Assembly: GCA_034687125.1 (NCBI GenBank)
Contig: JAQGBZ010000120.1
Location: 106,206 to 170,205 of the forward strand
Source of the DNA: Neelides folsomi
Lineage: Eukaryota > Arthropoda > Collembola > Neelipleona > Neelidae
Direction of reading: 5' to 3'
Length of the DNA stretch: 64,000 bases
Shown here: positions 25,954 through 39,138 of the stretch, in pieces
Layout of the letters: every line of letters starts with the position of its first letter
Numbering within the stretch: the stretch's first letter is position 1
Program-made: the position numbers and the translations under genes
Notes under the pieces: model-generated
What the model saw: the letters and a program-made list of their open reading frames with translations, nothing else
What the model was told of the DNA's origin: nothing
Database searches by the model: none

Positions 25954-28289
25954 ATCTTTAAAAGTATAATTTTCCCAAGCTCGTAAAATTCCAAACAACG
26001 TTTGACTCCGGTTTTTCCTCCTCAATGGATTTCACACCATGGAGGTATCAAAAATCCCATTATAAATTCCTAGTCTAAATTCCTATTCCGAATTCTGGTA
26101 ATCGTCTCCTCCAATTCCTTCAATGAAAATACCGGTTGCGAAAAAAATGATCTTTTTTCCCTCTTTTTCACCGTTGGATTCGGAAGGTAATTGGAATCCA
26201 GAGATTCCTCCAATTTACCTCATGCAAAGATCCCCCTTCTTCTCATTCTATTCCTCATTCCGGAATTGTAAAAATGTTCATTTGGGTCTTTACATTGCCA
26301 TTGACTTTTGCATTTCCACCATTGGCATTTCATTTAAAACTTCTTTAGGTATTTGCAAGTTCTTCACAGTCGGCGTTTGTTCACACAAGTAGGCCTTTGT
26401 AATAACAAAGTTCAAAGACGGGGGAAATTGCTTTTATTGGAAATTGTAGCAACCTCACGAAGAAGTTTTCCAACTCTGCATCTTCTTTGATAAACACAGT
26501 TGAGCTTTTAATGAAACTCCTTCCCTCCCAATCTTTAATTTTTTCGCCCGTATATGGAGCGGACCAAATCGTCTAATTATTTGGAGAATACGTAATTGCC
26601 AACAATCCCGCTTTGGCTCAATTGCGAATTCAACATCTGCATAATGGGAGAGTTAAAATGGTTTACTTTATAATTAACAACTAATTAAATAACCCTTAAA
26701 AACCTTAACTTCAGCTCATCGACATTATTCAGCACATGCATAGAATGTTTATGAAACAAAGTTGAATATATTATTGGAACAGAAATCACAGTGAATGATT
26801 TGTTTGACCGTTGGATTTCATTTCTAACACGAAGATGAAAAGATTTGACAAGGAAAGAGTTTAATAAATCAACGAACCTTCAAATGCGGAAACTCGCGAA
26901 ACTGGCGATTCAACAGCGATTGAAGAATTTGAAGATCTTTAGCCACGGTCCAAAGATTCCCAAACTACTGATCGTAAAATGTGTATCAAGTTGCTCGAAA
27001 TACAAAAACCACTTTGAACAATTCGTCACTTCAAGTCAATCGTCACTGTTAGAGAAAAATAGAAACTTTATATCAAGAACAATTCTTCAGAACTTGTTCA
27101 GTTCTTCTTGTGAACTCCTTCAAAACATCTTTAGATTTTTCTCAAATCTTCTTGAACGGATCTTGTAAATACTTTTATCTTATTCACAAGATAAACTTCT
27201 TACAATCTAAACTTCTTCCAAAATGTAACTTTTAGTTAAGTTGCTCTTATTAAATTACACCAAAGTTGGAGATAAATCAAAAGAGCGAGCGGAGATTAGA
27301 AAATGGTTTTTGTTTTTGTATAACTTGAGAATAATGTCTTCATTTGTCTGGATCATAAAATAGATAGAAATACACAGGAATGGGCCAAAGAACTGATTGT
27401 GGAGGAAAAGTGGAGTCTGAGGGAAAAGTGGACAAAGTTTGTTGTTTGTGTGGTGGGATGTGTTTTTAAATTCTTGGATAATGGGTTTGGATTCACACGG
27501 GAGTCGTTTGAGGATCGAGTGGAGGAAACGAAGCTGATCGGTCTACTGCTGACCACAAACACCCAAACTGTCGAGCGAGCTGAGAGAGGGAAGAGAGTGA
27601 AGGAAGGCTGAATGCCTCCAAGCCATCTCCACAAGAATCCAAAAGACAAGAGCAACGCACCTAACAACGTCTCTCTACCTATCCACATCTCTTTCAACAA
27701 ATACATACTTACATACCGTACTCACTTCACTTACTTCACTATAAGAACACCTATACAAAGAATACAAACTCCTGACTGGATAAACCCTCAAAGCCCTATT
27801 CACAATAGAGTCACAATTTATATAAAATATATTTTTCCACAGGTGAGATGCACAGGTATGATAAATACTACATAATATGCACAGTGCACAGGTGGGATGC
27901 AGCGAGATGATATAGGCTGTATCAATGGAAGGATGTTAGGTATATTATTGGCCCAAATGGTTTTTGGTCTTTATAGTAAAGGTGGATTTGAACCTTCCAC
28001 ACACATCTTTTCCTAACCCTCGGGTTCCACAATGGAAAGTTGACTCTTTCGGGGACTCCACACAACTCCACATAAAGGAACGGAGATGAAGTAACAGGTA
28101 GTGGAGGGAATTCTCCCTATCTCCCTCCCATCATCTTACCTTATAAATATATCCACCTTATCTCCACCGCCGTCTGTTATTTACAAGCCGTCCGTTGAGG
28201 ATATAACAAGTATTAAGGGGAGAATTAAAAGAACCCTTTTCAGTCCCTTCGTATGATGACTTGATGGAGCCTTACTTAAACCTTAGACA

Positions 28290-28326
28290 AGCCCTTAATA
28301 TATAAAGCCCTTAATACATAAAGCCT
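28290..28326. repeat. Short tandem repeat, AGCCCTTAATAYATAA
   Basis: Two full copies of AGCCCTTAATATATAA / AGCCCTTAATACATAA are followed by a partial third (AGCCTTTA). No gene is near. Confidence 0.6.
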
Positions 28327-28620
28327 TTACATCAGTCCTTAGATGAAGTCTTACATAAGGCAACTCCTCTTTGGCCCTCATTACCCGCGATCCCGACGGG
28401 CAGAGGGAGGAAAAAACTCCAACGGCTCTCATCCCCCATTTAAATATCCCTTTTCTTACCGTGAGGTCTCAGCCGAGTTTTCATTTAAACTTCCCTTTCT
28501 TCTCCTTTCTCATCCTTTTCATTTCCATAATTTACTCTGCGAACTTCAATTACACAACAATTACTTTCTTATAATAGAAACCGAATAAAAGAAATTGAAT
28601 CCAAAGATCAATGTCACTTT

Positions 28621-31600
28621 CATCACAATACATTTAAACTTTGACCCCATTTTTACCATTTAACATATTTTAACATGTTTTAGTAAGTTTGAACTTATTA
28701 TTTTAAAATGAAATATTTGTTCATTGCAAAAATGTTATGAAGTCATTGAAGTAACTTTTTAAATTAATACTTTAAAAATATTCTATTATAATTTTAGTTC
28801 TTGTTTGGTCCTCTCTCAGAAAAATTCAATTGACATGATTCATAAAAAGTAATAATTTATCTCGAAAGAAAGCAATGCAAAATATTGATTTATAACTGCG
28901 AATTTGAAATATCGTCTGTCCAGTAGTAATTACTTCAATTATAAAAAATGCCGAAATTAAAAATTTTAAACGTGTAAGGTCATTCCTTACAGAATGATCA
29001 TCACCCGACACATTGTTTATCATCAAAGAGAGGATCTATCAACTTGGAAAGAAATATACTTAAAGATGTGAATTTTAATGAAATACTTTAAGTTAATGAG
29101 TTTAAGAAGCTCTCGGCTTCCACTCCTTCCCAATAAACCTGAGAGAAGTTTAAAGAAAAATCTGTGAGTTCAAAGAAGTTAAACCACCCTTCGTTTCAAA
29201 TTCCCCAGCACGAGAAGATTCAAAACACTTAAAATCCAAAAGTAATAGTTTATAAATTAATTTCCCGGGCTTATCCCGGAACTTGCTGGACAACAAACCA
29301 CAATTTAAAACTTTCATGAATTTTCCCAATTATCTTCCTGCGCATAATAATAATAGTGAAGAAGTATCTGATAATTACTCCCTGACACGTATTAAGAAAT
29401 CTTTCCCTGACATGCAAAGAGATACATGAATTCATAAATGAATTTATTAATTTATTAATGAACAAAAAGATGTTTAAAACCACAGCTTCCCGCACACATA
29501 ATCTCTATTCAAAATATTCAAATATGGATATAAATTCATAAATTTATATATTCTTAATCGAAATTGAAAACTTGTTAGCCTATGTCTCATATTTCTTAAT
29601 CCGTTTATAACTCTCATCTTTCAAATCTTTCTCATCTTGTCAGAGGTCTGTTCATGAGATGATAATGGTAATAAGACGACCGAGAGATTCATTCAATTCA
29701 TAAAAGGAGCGATGTGGTGAAGAGATAGAAAAAGGTCAGCTCGAAGGGTCAAACATTCCTGGCCAACAATGGAGAAAGGTCATAAGAAAGAGGTCAGGAT
29801 AATTTCCCTTTTAGCCCAATGAAGTTCTTCAATGCGGTGGCTCCGTTTAGTTAGAAGTAATCTGCGGGAGAAGCCAAAGAGCTCATCATCCCATCCGGAG
29901 GACAATAAAGTAATCAGAGGAGGAGAACTCGAGGGCAAATTGGACCTACTTAAATTCAAATTCAACTGCTGGATACTTCGCAAGGATGTGAGAAAAACTT
30001 GCGGAACATTTCCTATAGATAAATTATTACACCCCGGTAGCTTCATAAGACAACCGCTGATATCTAGATTTCCATTTTATCCATCCTCGACTTTATCCCA
30101 TCTCATTTTTTTTGATTTTGATCAAGAAAGAATTGAAATTATCGCTTATTGAGTGCGAGGAGAAGATGAGCGAATTTTCAATTCAAAGGTTTTCTCTTGG
30201 AATTTCCTTCTACTGTGTAATTAGATGTAATTAAGACGAGATAATAAAAATTGAGTTTTTGTTAATTTTTTCGGCCAATTATTTCATATTGGTTTTTTCA
30301 TACATGGTATATCTACATATCGTATAGATTCATGGAGTTCAACAAATGGTGTCGTATTAGTTTAACTCGTTTTGCATATCATGATGATTTTTACAGTTCA
30401 TTGCATGCCAATTTCATTTTATGATTTCATTCGTTATTAAATTTTTGAAAGTTATTAAACAAGAATTGAACATGCTCACACACCTGTTCCGCCAACTTCT
30501 GTTCTTTCCATTCTGCATGGTTTCAGCTAAATTGGCAGTAAACAACTTAAACAAGTAAGCAATTTAGTAAAGCAAAGGTAAGTTTATGAATCACTAATAT
30601 TTAATATGTAGCTAATCTATAAGATATTAGTATAGCTACTATGTGACTTTTACTAAAGCTTCCCAGTAGTAAATCATCATACATTGAAGCATAGGACGAC
30701 AAGCAAATCAATCAATTAATGAAGGCAAATGTCAAACCTTTCACTCTCCTTTAAACAACATGGCCATTTTTTCCATGTCTGTAATGTAATAATGAAAGGA
30801 ATTGTTAGAATAAGAAAAAACTATGTTAAAGTTGTCGATTTCTTCAAGAATACTTTGATCGATTTTGTTTTAATACAATTGTGATGTTATTGCAGATTTA
30901 ACTGATTTATTCTACTACAATAATTTTGATTTATTCCTCTCACGAAAAATACATTTGTTTCATTGAGGCTTTATTTTGTTCTTCATAAATTAATCATTTA
31001 ATTGGGATTTGTTCCACTTGTAACTTCTGTCCATCCCCCATTGTTCACAATCAAATTTGGAGAATGAAGATATGAATAAACTCAGATTTTCACAATGCCA
31101 AATTATGCAAAAGCATCCAAAAGAAAAGGAATAGAAGGGCGAAAATTGTCCGAGAACGTTTTCACATTATGCAAATTGGGAAAATGGGCATAAGAAGATG
31201 AAGATGAAGAAAGCGGGATTTCGTGCTTACAACTTGTAAATCAAAATTCACAAAGAAAGTCGGGACTCACCAAGAAGTGTGTGAAATGTTTTAATTTATT
31301 ACTTCTAAACTCCAAAGAGTCAAAAGATTTCCTGGAGAATCCGCTTTGTAAACCTTTTATCAAATGAGAATAATGTCTACAATGCATGAGTACAATTATT
31401 TTAATTGGAAAATTCATAGAATATAATCTGAATTCCAAATACACGATTGAAGAAAGGGAATCTGTTTTTAATAATGATTCGAAAATTCATTAATATTTAA
31501 ATATTAAAATTTTAATTTGGCTTTGTAAACAAAAAATTAAAGCGAAGATATCGATCAATGATAATATGACTATGAATGCTAAACTTGGCCAAACTTGGAA

Positions 31601-34600
31601 TATAAAATTTTAAAAGCGAAGTCAAGGGCCGAGTTTGGTCATTAACTTCTCATATGAAATATTGAACTGATATTTTTCATCGACTATTTTTTCTTATAAT
31701 TTCCCCCATTCGTATGAGCAGAGGATCGCGTAATAATCGACATCCAGACACTCACATGTACACACACATAACTCCTTCCCCGCTACAAAGATGTATCGTG
31801 TAATTTGGAGAGATTCGGTGTAGGGAAAATAATTCACGCCCAGTCTTGGGAAGACTTTGAGATGAAGCTTAGAGTTGTAAAAGCGAAGGTGTAAAAGGAG
31901 CCCTCAGCCACCTTGGATCATTAAAGGCGGCGGATTGCGAGGATCCTTTTGGGCAAATTAAAAGCCCCCTCCTTGTTGAAGGCCTTTGAAGGGCCGTTTG
32001 CCGCCGCCGTGTTATCTTCACAAAACATTAGTCGATAATTATAGGGCCATCTCTCCACTCCTCCAGCCCGAGATCAATCTCATGGAACAAAGAATTCCAC
32101 TTGTCTCATTATTTCATATAATGACCATATAACATAAAGGATTTTCATATTATAACATTATTTTCATATTTCCCCTCATATTGTAGAGCATTACATAATT
32201 AATGGCTTTCTCAATTAAACAATAATTCATTATAAGCACCTTGATACAGTTTTACAATTTTTTACTGTTTTACTCACCTACACACTTTGATACACAACTA
32301 CACATTGTATACAAATTCTTAAACTATGTACATATACTTACTATTAGTACACAAAACATATATTGTATGCATAAGGATGTTTAAATTTTGAAAATACTAA
32401 ATTCGGATACAAATACAGTTTATCTAGTTAAGTAAATAGTTTAGAAGTTGGAGTGAACATGAACGACATTTCAAAATTTCCCAATGACTTTGCATTGAGA
32501 GATCAAGAGTTCTCTGCGGGGATTTCCATTGTTCTCAATTTCTGACGTGACGTGACGAGATCGACTCGAGTTATTGGATTGTTAGGAAATTGAAGCGCGA
32601 GAGACAAATTGTGAAGAATGGAGGAGTTGAATGAGATGAGAAGAGTCGAAGATTTTTTAATGGGAGGAGGCGGAACCGGGCGAGTGGCGGGGTCGAAGAA
32701 TTTAATCCGACTCTTCATTTCTTTTTCATAACTTGACCCAGAGAGGAGATGAAGGGAAGGGCGGTTCATGCTGAGTTTATCTCATGAAATTCCCTCATGG
32801 AGATCCAAAGGATTTGAAGACTGAAGTGAGGGATGGAAGGGCCATTCATTAACTCACTCCATCGAGATTCGCATCTCCTTCAGGTAATTATCCTTCATGC
32901 GTGCAGACCAAGAACCACCAATTCCCTTTTGTCTTCCCATTCTTTCCCACAGACAGAAGTCAACTATGCAACTTCACTTTTTCACTAAAATCATGACTTT
33001 TTCTCAGAAGGATCTTTCAATATATTTTATTTTATTTTAACATACAAGTACAATACATAGTTTTCAGAAAACTAATAAATAAATTTGTAAAAATCATTTA
33101 TAAAATAATAAATTTTATTTATTCATTCAATTTCAAATAACATTGAGAGAATTAAAATGAAATTGATGGGATTTAAAAGGCTAGAAGGATTTTGTTCCTG
33201 AAATTCAATTAAGCCTTTGGTTTGACTCATATGATTAGCCAAATGGTAAATTGAAAACCGCTTGTCGCCTTTTATCCCTCTGACAGAACTGTCTGGATGT
33301 TTGAGTTGTCTCGGTGGTGGGTAATCATTCCCATCTTTTCTCAATTATTAAAACCTTCCCACAAAGTGAGTGTATTGAGTGAGGTTTTATTGGCTAAAAA
33401 ACCTCATGATTTCAATGAGGGTTGTGGAAAAACGGCATCTCAATCCTGACAGATTCGACTGGAGGCTCCTTCCACTTCCCTGTAAAATGAATGTAAATTG
33501 ATCGCCTGGAAGGAGCAAGCGAAGCTCCCAAAAGAGCAAAAACAAGTTCTCACTTTAAATTCCTCATTGGCCCTCTTTGTTGGGGGTGATGGGGAGCTCA
33601 CAACAACCACCAGGACTCTCCAATTACTCCTACACCGGATGGCAGTTGAAATATGAATTTTAACAATTATCAAACATGCAACGTCAATTGGAAGGAGAAG
33701 CGAAATGTTAAGGAGTTAAGGAGAAATGGAAGGAAATGGAAGAAGGAGATTTGAACAACACAGCGGAAAGAAAATTGCCAAGACCTCCCATTGGAACACG
33801 GAGGAGATGAAGAAAATGGTTGGACAAATCTCTCCGGTCGTTACCATTAAACATGCAGAATGTATTTTACAATTTTTAATCACAAGCGGAAATAAAGAGG
33901 CTTGCAAAAAATAAAATAAAAAGCCAAATAAAACAATTTTACATTACTTTTAATTTTTTATTAATTCCTGAAATTTAATTTTTCATTAGTTATTTGGCGG
34001 TGTTTTTAAAAATTTGCAAGGATTTTAATTTTAGTTATAATAAATAATAATGTAATGTGATAATGTGGTTTTATGAATTTTTACAATGTAAAGCGTTTGG
34101 TTTATGAATTTTTATGAATTTTATAATTTTTGTGGTCCTTGAAAAGCTTCTTGTAAATGTGGAACGTGGAGAAAAGTTAAATTCCGCTTGACGAACTTCG
34201 CCTCTGGTAAATTATTTATGAGAATTAGAAAGTTCATTAAGAAACCCGAAACACTGGGGTTGTTTATTATCTTTTATTCCAATGGGTTCGGATTCTTTTT
34301 CCTAATTTCATCTCGGCTTCCTCTAACTCCAACATTCGCTACTTTACAAGCCGCTGAATTATTCTAGTCACCTAATATGACAATAAATCTCACTGTTAAC
34401 TATCCTATTTCCATAAAATATTCACGCAAAGGTAAAAATTATTTTAATAAATTATTCACTTACGAGTACGCACACGGATGAATGTTTCTGAGAGATTCTG
34501 CAATTATTACAAATGTTCTTTTCTAAATTATTATGAGTTTACTAACTTGAATTCTAATTTTTTAATTATGCACTAAAATAAACAACAGTCCAATAGAACT

Positions 34601-34808
34601 ATGTAATTAACATTATATTTACAATTATAATTCCTCAATCGTTTCAGCAATAATGTTCCACAAATCAGAGAGCTAATGTGAATTTATTATTATATTTTGT
34701 ATTATTGGGTTTAAATTTAAACACATATTTTACATTTATTGTTAGTAATTATTTAATTATTATATATTGTTATGAATTATGAGTCATAAATTATAAATAT
34801 AAATGTAC
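28621..34808. other. Intergenic DNA upstream of the receptor cluster
   Basis: No gene is supported. GC-richer islands lie near 29,640-30,160, 31,690-32,080, 32,480-32,960 and 33,120-33,900. The 106-codon frame at 29,832-30,152 and the 88-codon minus frame at 32,503-32,769 have no recognisable domain. The sequence becomes strongly AT-rich from 33,900 toward the first receptor gene. Confidence 0.5.
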
Positions 34809-34814
34809 TTTATT
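34809..34814 (-). terminator. Poly(A) signal of the minus-strand receptor
   Basis: AATAAA on the minus strand lies about 10 bases after the receptor stop codon. This is a very short 3' UTR, but the hexamer is canonical. Confidence 0.5.
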
Positions 34815-34824
34815 AAAAATGAAT

Positions 34825-36202
34825 TTAAGATGATACAAGATAAACAGCAGTGTTTTCAACACAAATGAAAATTAATGATTTGAAGCTTTCGCGATCAAGA
34901 TAGAAAAAATTTCCAACAGGAACTTTGATTGACCAAGTCGATTTTTTCAATGTTTGCAAATATTTTGTTTCTTTTTTAAAAGTCGTAATGCCATTTATTT
35001 GTCTTTTTAACATTATATAATTAGCCTCAAACTCGAAAAAAGTCTTAATGAATTTTTCACCAAATTCATAAACTTCCACGGATTTTTTAAAAATAAATAA
35101 CAAGTTGATAAAGTTAGTTGACAAAAGATAAATTCCAGAGGCAATAGTAAAATAACTCAATTTTAAATAATGTTTTATAATTAATGTTGATAATCCAACG
35201 ATGGAATAAACAATTACGATAATTAGAAATTGAAGAATTGTTGTCCAAAAAGCCATGCTTTGTGCAAAAATCACATGAAATGTTTTAAAATATTTGTAAC
35301 TTATCCATTTGTGCTTTCTAGACTCCATTCTGATAAAATATAACATTATATTTATTTTGTTATGTAGAATATTTATATATGTAGAATTCGAGTCGTATGC
35401 CATATACCCAAGCCATATACCTTTATACAAATAGTATAATATACTTATTTGTATCTTACGAGATGAAGAGTTTAAGAAATTTAAGATAACTAAAAAGGTA
35501 GCTTATTCCAACTATGCAAAGAAACACGCCAGTTATGCCCATAGAAATATTAATATAGGATTCTACTAGAAAAACTATCATTGATGAGTAATAGTAGTTT
35601 GAACAAAATAAAAATACATTTAAATTGGCCGAATGATCAACTGAAGAAATATAAATCATTATAAAACATATAGGAATAAAAAGATGCTTGCATATTTTTG
35701 TTGGAATTTCTAATTCATCTTTTAATTTATTTTGATCAATATTTAAAGAAGAACCTTTTAATAATTAAAAAATTAAATAATACATTACCTACCTCAAAGT
35801 TATTTAAAAAATATAATAAACAATTACAAATTTTAAAAACTTACACATTTTCCTTTTAAAAGTTGGGCTATATGAATTAAAAGCTATGTATATTTCTTTT
35901 TGGGTGATAAATAGAACCCAGGAATAAATGAAATTAAAAGAAACTAGTACATATAAACTTCCTAAGAATAATTTGCTTACACTTTTATGTTCTAACACTC
36001 TAAATTTATATAAAAACAAAATAAAGCAACTAAAACGAATTAAAATTGATATAAATATTAGACCATAAAAGAGAATTAAATTTATATTATTTTTCGGTTT
36101 AAGTTTATGAGAAAATTGGTCCCATTTGAAAGGAAAGCAATGAAGTTTAGAAAAATATTTCATAAAACTTGAAAAGTTATCATATGATTTTTTAGAAATC
36201 AT
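34825..36202 (-). CDS. Gustatory-receptor-like 7TM chemoreceptor (intact)
   Basis: A putative seven-transmembrane chemoreceptor expected in the membrane of sensory neurons. Three exons read from the right: 36202-35845, 35754-35460 and 35329-34825. The first intron is phase 1 (donor GTAAG, acceptor AAAAG) and the second is phase 2 (donor GTAAGA, acceptor ATCAG). They total 1158 nt, 385 residues plus stop, a normal length for the insect Gr/Or superfamily. Several hydrophobic helices run through exons 1-3, and near the C-terminus there is GNFFYLDRES followed by a hydrophobic run, similar to the Gr pattern F..LDR.....I. The protein ends in VYLVSS, so the usual TY.....QF end is reduced. A ruined copy (40,823-42,412) and a remnant (43,210-43,600) lie in the same orientation, so this is the surviving member of a local tandem family. 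The ligand is unknown. Splice joins are by eye but give one continuous frame. Confidence 0.75.
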
Positions 36203-39138
36203 TTTTTTAAATTTATTTACACATATTTAAATGTTTCAACTTACATTTAGATTTTTATATTTTGAATTAATTTGTCAATTTTTACAATGTCAAATTGTTT
36301 AAATATGACCAAACAAAACATAAATTCAACTTAAGCAAGCTGATTTTTATACCTTGTTTATTATTTGGAACAAAATTCACTTTCTTATTTATTACTAATT
36401 AAAGAGACATGAGAAATTAGATTGGAAGATTATTTAAATACGCAAAAAATGATTGAAATTTTATCTTTTAATTAAGCTAATATTTATTAATATGTTTACT
36501 CTACAATACGTTTTACAATTACCTATTTATATACCATATGTACAAAAGTACAAATATTATTCATACAATGGCAGATTCATATCTCTAATTCACTAAACTA
36601 ATAAATAAAAGAGCAATAGGTATTCGTGTATGCATGGTATACAAAATAGAGTACAGCAGCATAACCAAATATTTATTTTAATTATCTGCTTGAAATAAAC
36701 CCTTTGATCTTAATTAAGATTCAATTGCATTTCATTTGCTCGCTCATGAATAAATCTAATTCAAAATTAAATGTCGAGTTGTTCAAATACCTTTAATAAT
36801 TAAATATGCAATTACCCATAATAAAATGCCATTAAAATTTAAAGCAAAGTTTCCCTATGCTAATCAAAATTATATCTTTTTGTCATTTTTAATAGATTAA
36901 TATTTTGGATATTTTCGTCATAAAGTCAATAAATTTTGAATCCACCGTATTTTATGCCGGAAGTCAAAACTTTGGTGTAAATCCAGGACTTTATGGTATA
37001 TACAATTAACACATACATGAAGACTTGCACGTAAGATGTAACATGCTACTTCTTTATACCATGAACTTCCGAAGAACAAGTTAGGAAATAATGAAAGACC
37101 ATAGAGTATTAAATGGCTCATTACATTGGCTTACACATCATTTATCATTTAAGATTTATATTTTGAACTTGGACCTCGGGAGACGAATGCCATGAGCAAA
37201 ATGAAAAAAGAGCAAGGAATTAGAAATGGGTTGTGGAATAAATGAGAAAAGGGCGATAACTTCCTCACTCCCTTTTTATGAATTCCCCTTCAAAAGAAGC
37301 ACAAGACATTGGGGAATAAAGCCAGTTGCCATTCAACCCATTTGGAATATAAAGACATTTTCAACACATTCCCTTTCAAGACATTAAAAGACATTTGGTT
37401 TAGACATTTGCTCAAGAGGGAAGTTGGCTGTTGAGGTCTTAAGATAACATTTGAGTGGAAACAGAAGGGGATGGTCAACCATACAAAACCCCAACACCTG
37501 TCACACTCAAATTCACAGATGGCCAATGGAATATTACGACTTTTTATACCTGGCAGAAATTCAGACCTGGAGGACCAACCTATGCTAACAAAAATTACCT
37601 ACCTGTATGTATTGTATGCACAGGTATACTTGTATTGATGCTTACATAATATTTATAATTTTTATATTCTTAAATGATAATGATAAATATAAAAGAAGAG
37701 TTCAACAATCGTTTAGTAATTTACAACTGTATTATGTTAATGTTAATTTAGCAAATTCAATTTCACTCACTTTAACAAATTACCAAATAAAATTGTGATA
37801 GTTTTATCGTTAAACGCATTGATTTATGTGTTGATTGTGTTGTGCTTAATTGGCACTTTGAGTTTCATTAAATTATTTGATTTGTTCAGGTTGTTTGAAC
37901 TATGTATATGTAACAGTTGGTCCAGTTGCAATTAAAAACATAAAAAGATATTTAATTGTTCAAAGCAAATCGTCTAAACCTTGAATTTTTTATGCAAATA
38001 CTGAGATTTCCCATTGATTTTCATACAAAGTGATTTCTTTCTCGTTGAAACTTTGATCTAATGAAGTAAAGTATTGATTAAGTGAAAGATTTTAGTGCTC
38101 CTTGCATTTACAATCGTTTTGTATGACAAAATGGCAAAACAGCTAATTAAGTAAACTGGTAATTGATGATTAAAAAACGAGGGCCAAGATCAATATCCAT
38201 TCCCTTAGGCTAAGGAGAGAAAAAGAATCCAAAAGCCTGCTAAGATTCAATTCCAATTCAATCCTTATTAAAAGTGAATAAAAGTTGCGGAGAACAAAAG
38301 GGAAAATGTTGGGAAGTTGAATGGGATGATTTTTTTCCTTTCCTTCTCGGCTCTTTGATTCTCCAATGACTCAACTCCTTCATGTGGAGTTTCCATCTCC
38401 ATCTCATCCCAATTCTTCTCCATGGAAGGGAAATTAATTACTCACACACGAGAAGGAGGATACACAACGTTATATTTAATCGTTTATAAGGATAAGATAC
38501 TTTGGATCCAGAGGGAGAATGATCATAGGAAATTTTAAATGACTCTTCATGATTCCACATGATTAAAATGCAATGTGATTCTAATTAAATAATAGCCCAT
38601 TTTGATTACAAGTTTCATTTCAACCCAGAGGCATTTAAATCAATAGACAACTATTTTACAAATTACAGGTATATTAAATTACACTTTCATTTCATTTTAT
38701 ATGATGATGATGATAAATAAATGCAAGTTATAGTGCTACACATAATATACAGTATGTAGTATCTGTTGAATACATTCCAAAATAAATAATGTATTTATAG
38801 TAGTATAGAACAACAAACGATATTGTTTAGTTAATTTTCCTATACATAAATAAATTGACTTATTACTACCTAATAATTGGTAATACATTATTTTTATTCA
38901 TTAGGTTAAATGTACATTATTTATATTTACAATGTTTGTTCTGTTTAATTAAAATTTGTTGACACGATCATGAAAATACATTAAAATGTTTTTTTAAGTT
39001 GTACTTTTACTTATAATATAACTTCACATACTAATTTGTATTCACGTATTTAGAGTAATATAGGTACATACTTTTAATAAATCAATTCTGAGGAGTTCTT
39101 ATTTTACAAACTGCTAACATTAAGTTGGATTATTAAAT
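36203..39138. other. Intergenic spacer between two receptor genes
   Basis: The spacer separates the 5' ends of two divergent receptor genes and so should hold both promoters. It is AT-rich with a moderately GC-richer block near 38,160-38,460 and a GATGAT microsatellite at about 38,702-38,714. Frames of up to 78 codons at 37,290-37,526 and 37,455-37,649 oppose each other and look non-coding. Confidence 0.5.

Larger units (their letters stand above)
23000..28620. other. Intergenic DNA with several GC-richer islands
   Basis: No gene is supported. GC-richer stretches appear near 23,250-23,700, 24,640-24,930, 25,490-25,870, 26,010-26,650, 27,390-27,640 and 28,000-28,520. The longest frames (107 codons at 26,845-27,168; 117 codons on minus at 27,353-27,706) show no domain or conserved motif, and the second is shadowed by an equally open plus frame. 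A GTAC/TATA patch lies at 24,410-24,540. Confidence 0.5.

Noticed and set aside
26845-27168. 107-codon plus frame
   Set aside because: It contains repeated TTCTTG/GAACTT words that generate Leu/Ser/Phe/Asn-rich sequence; no recognisable fold or family.
27353-27706. 117-codon minus frame with an opposing 70-codon plus frame
   Set aside because: Both strands are open over the same bases, the protein is Ser/Thr-rich without motifs, and there is no exon structure.
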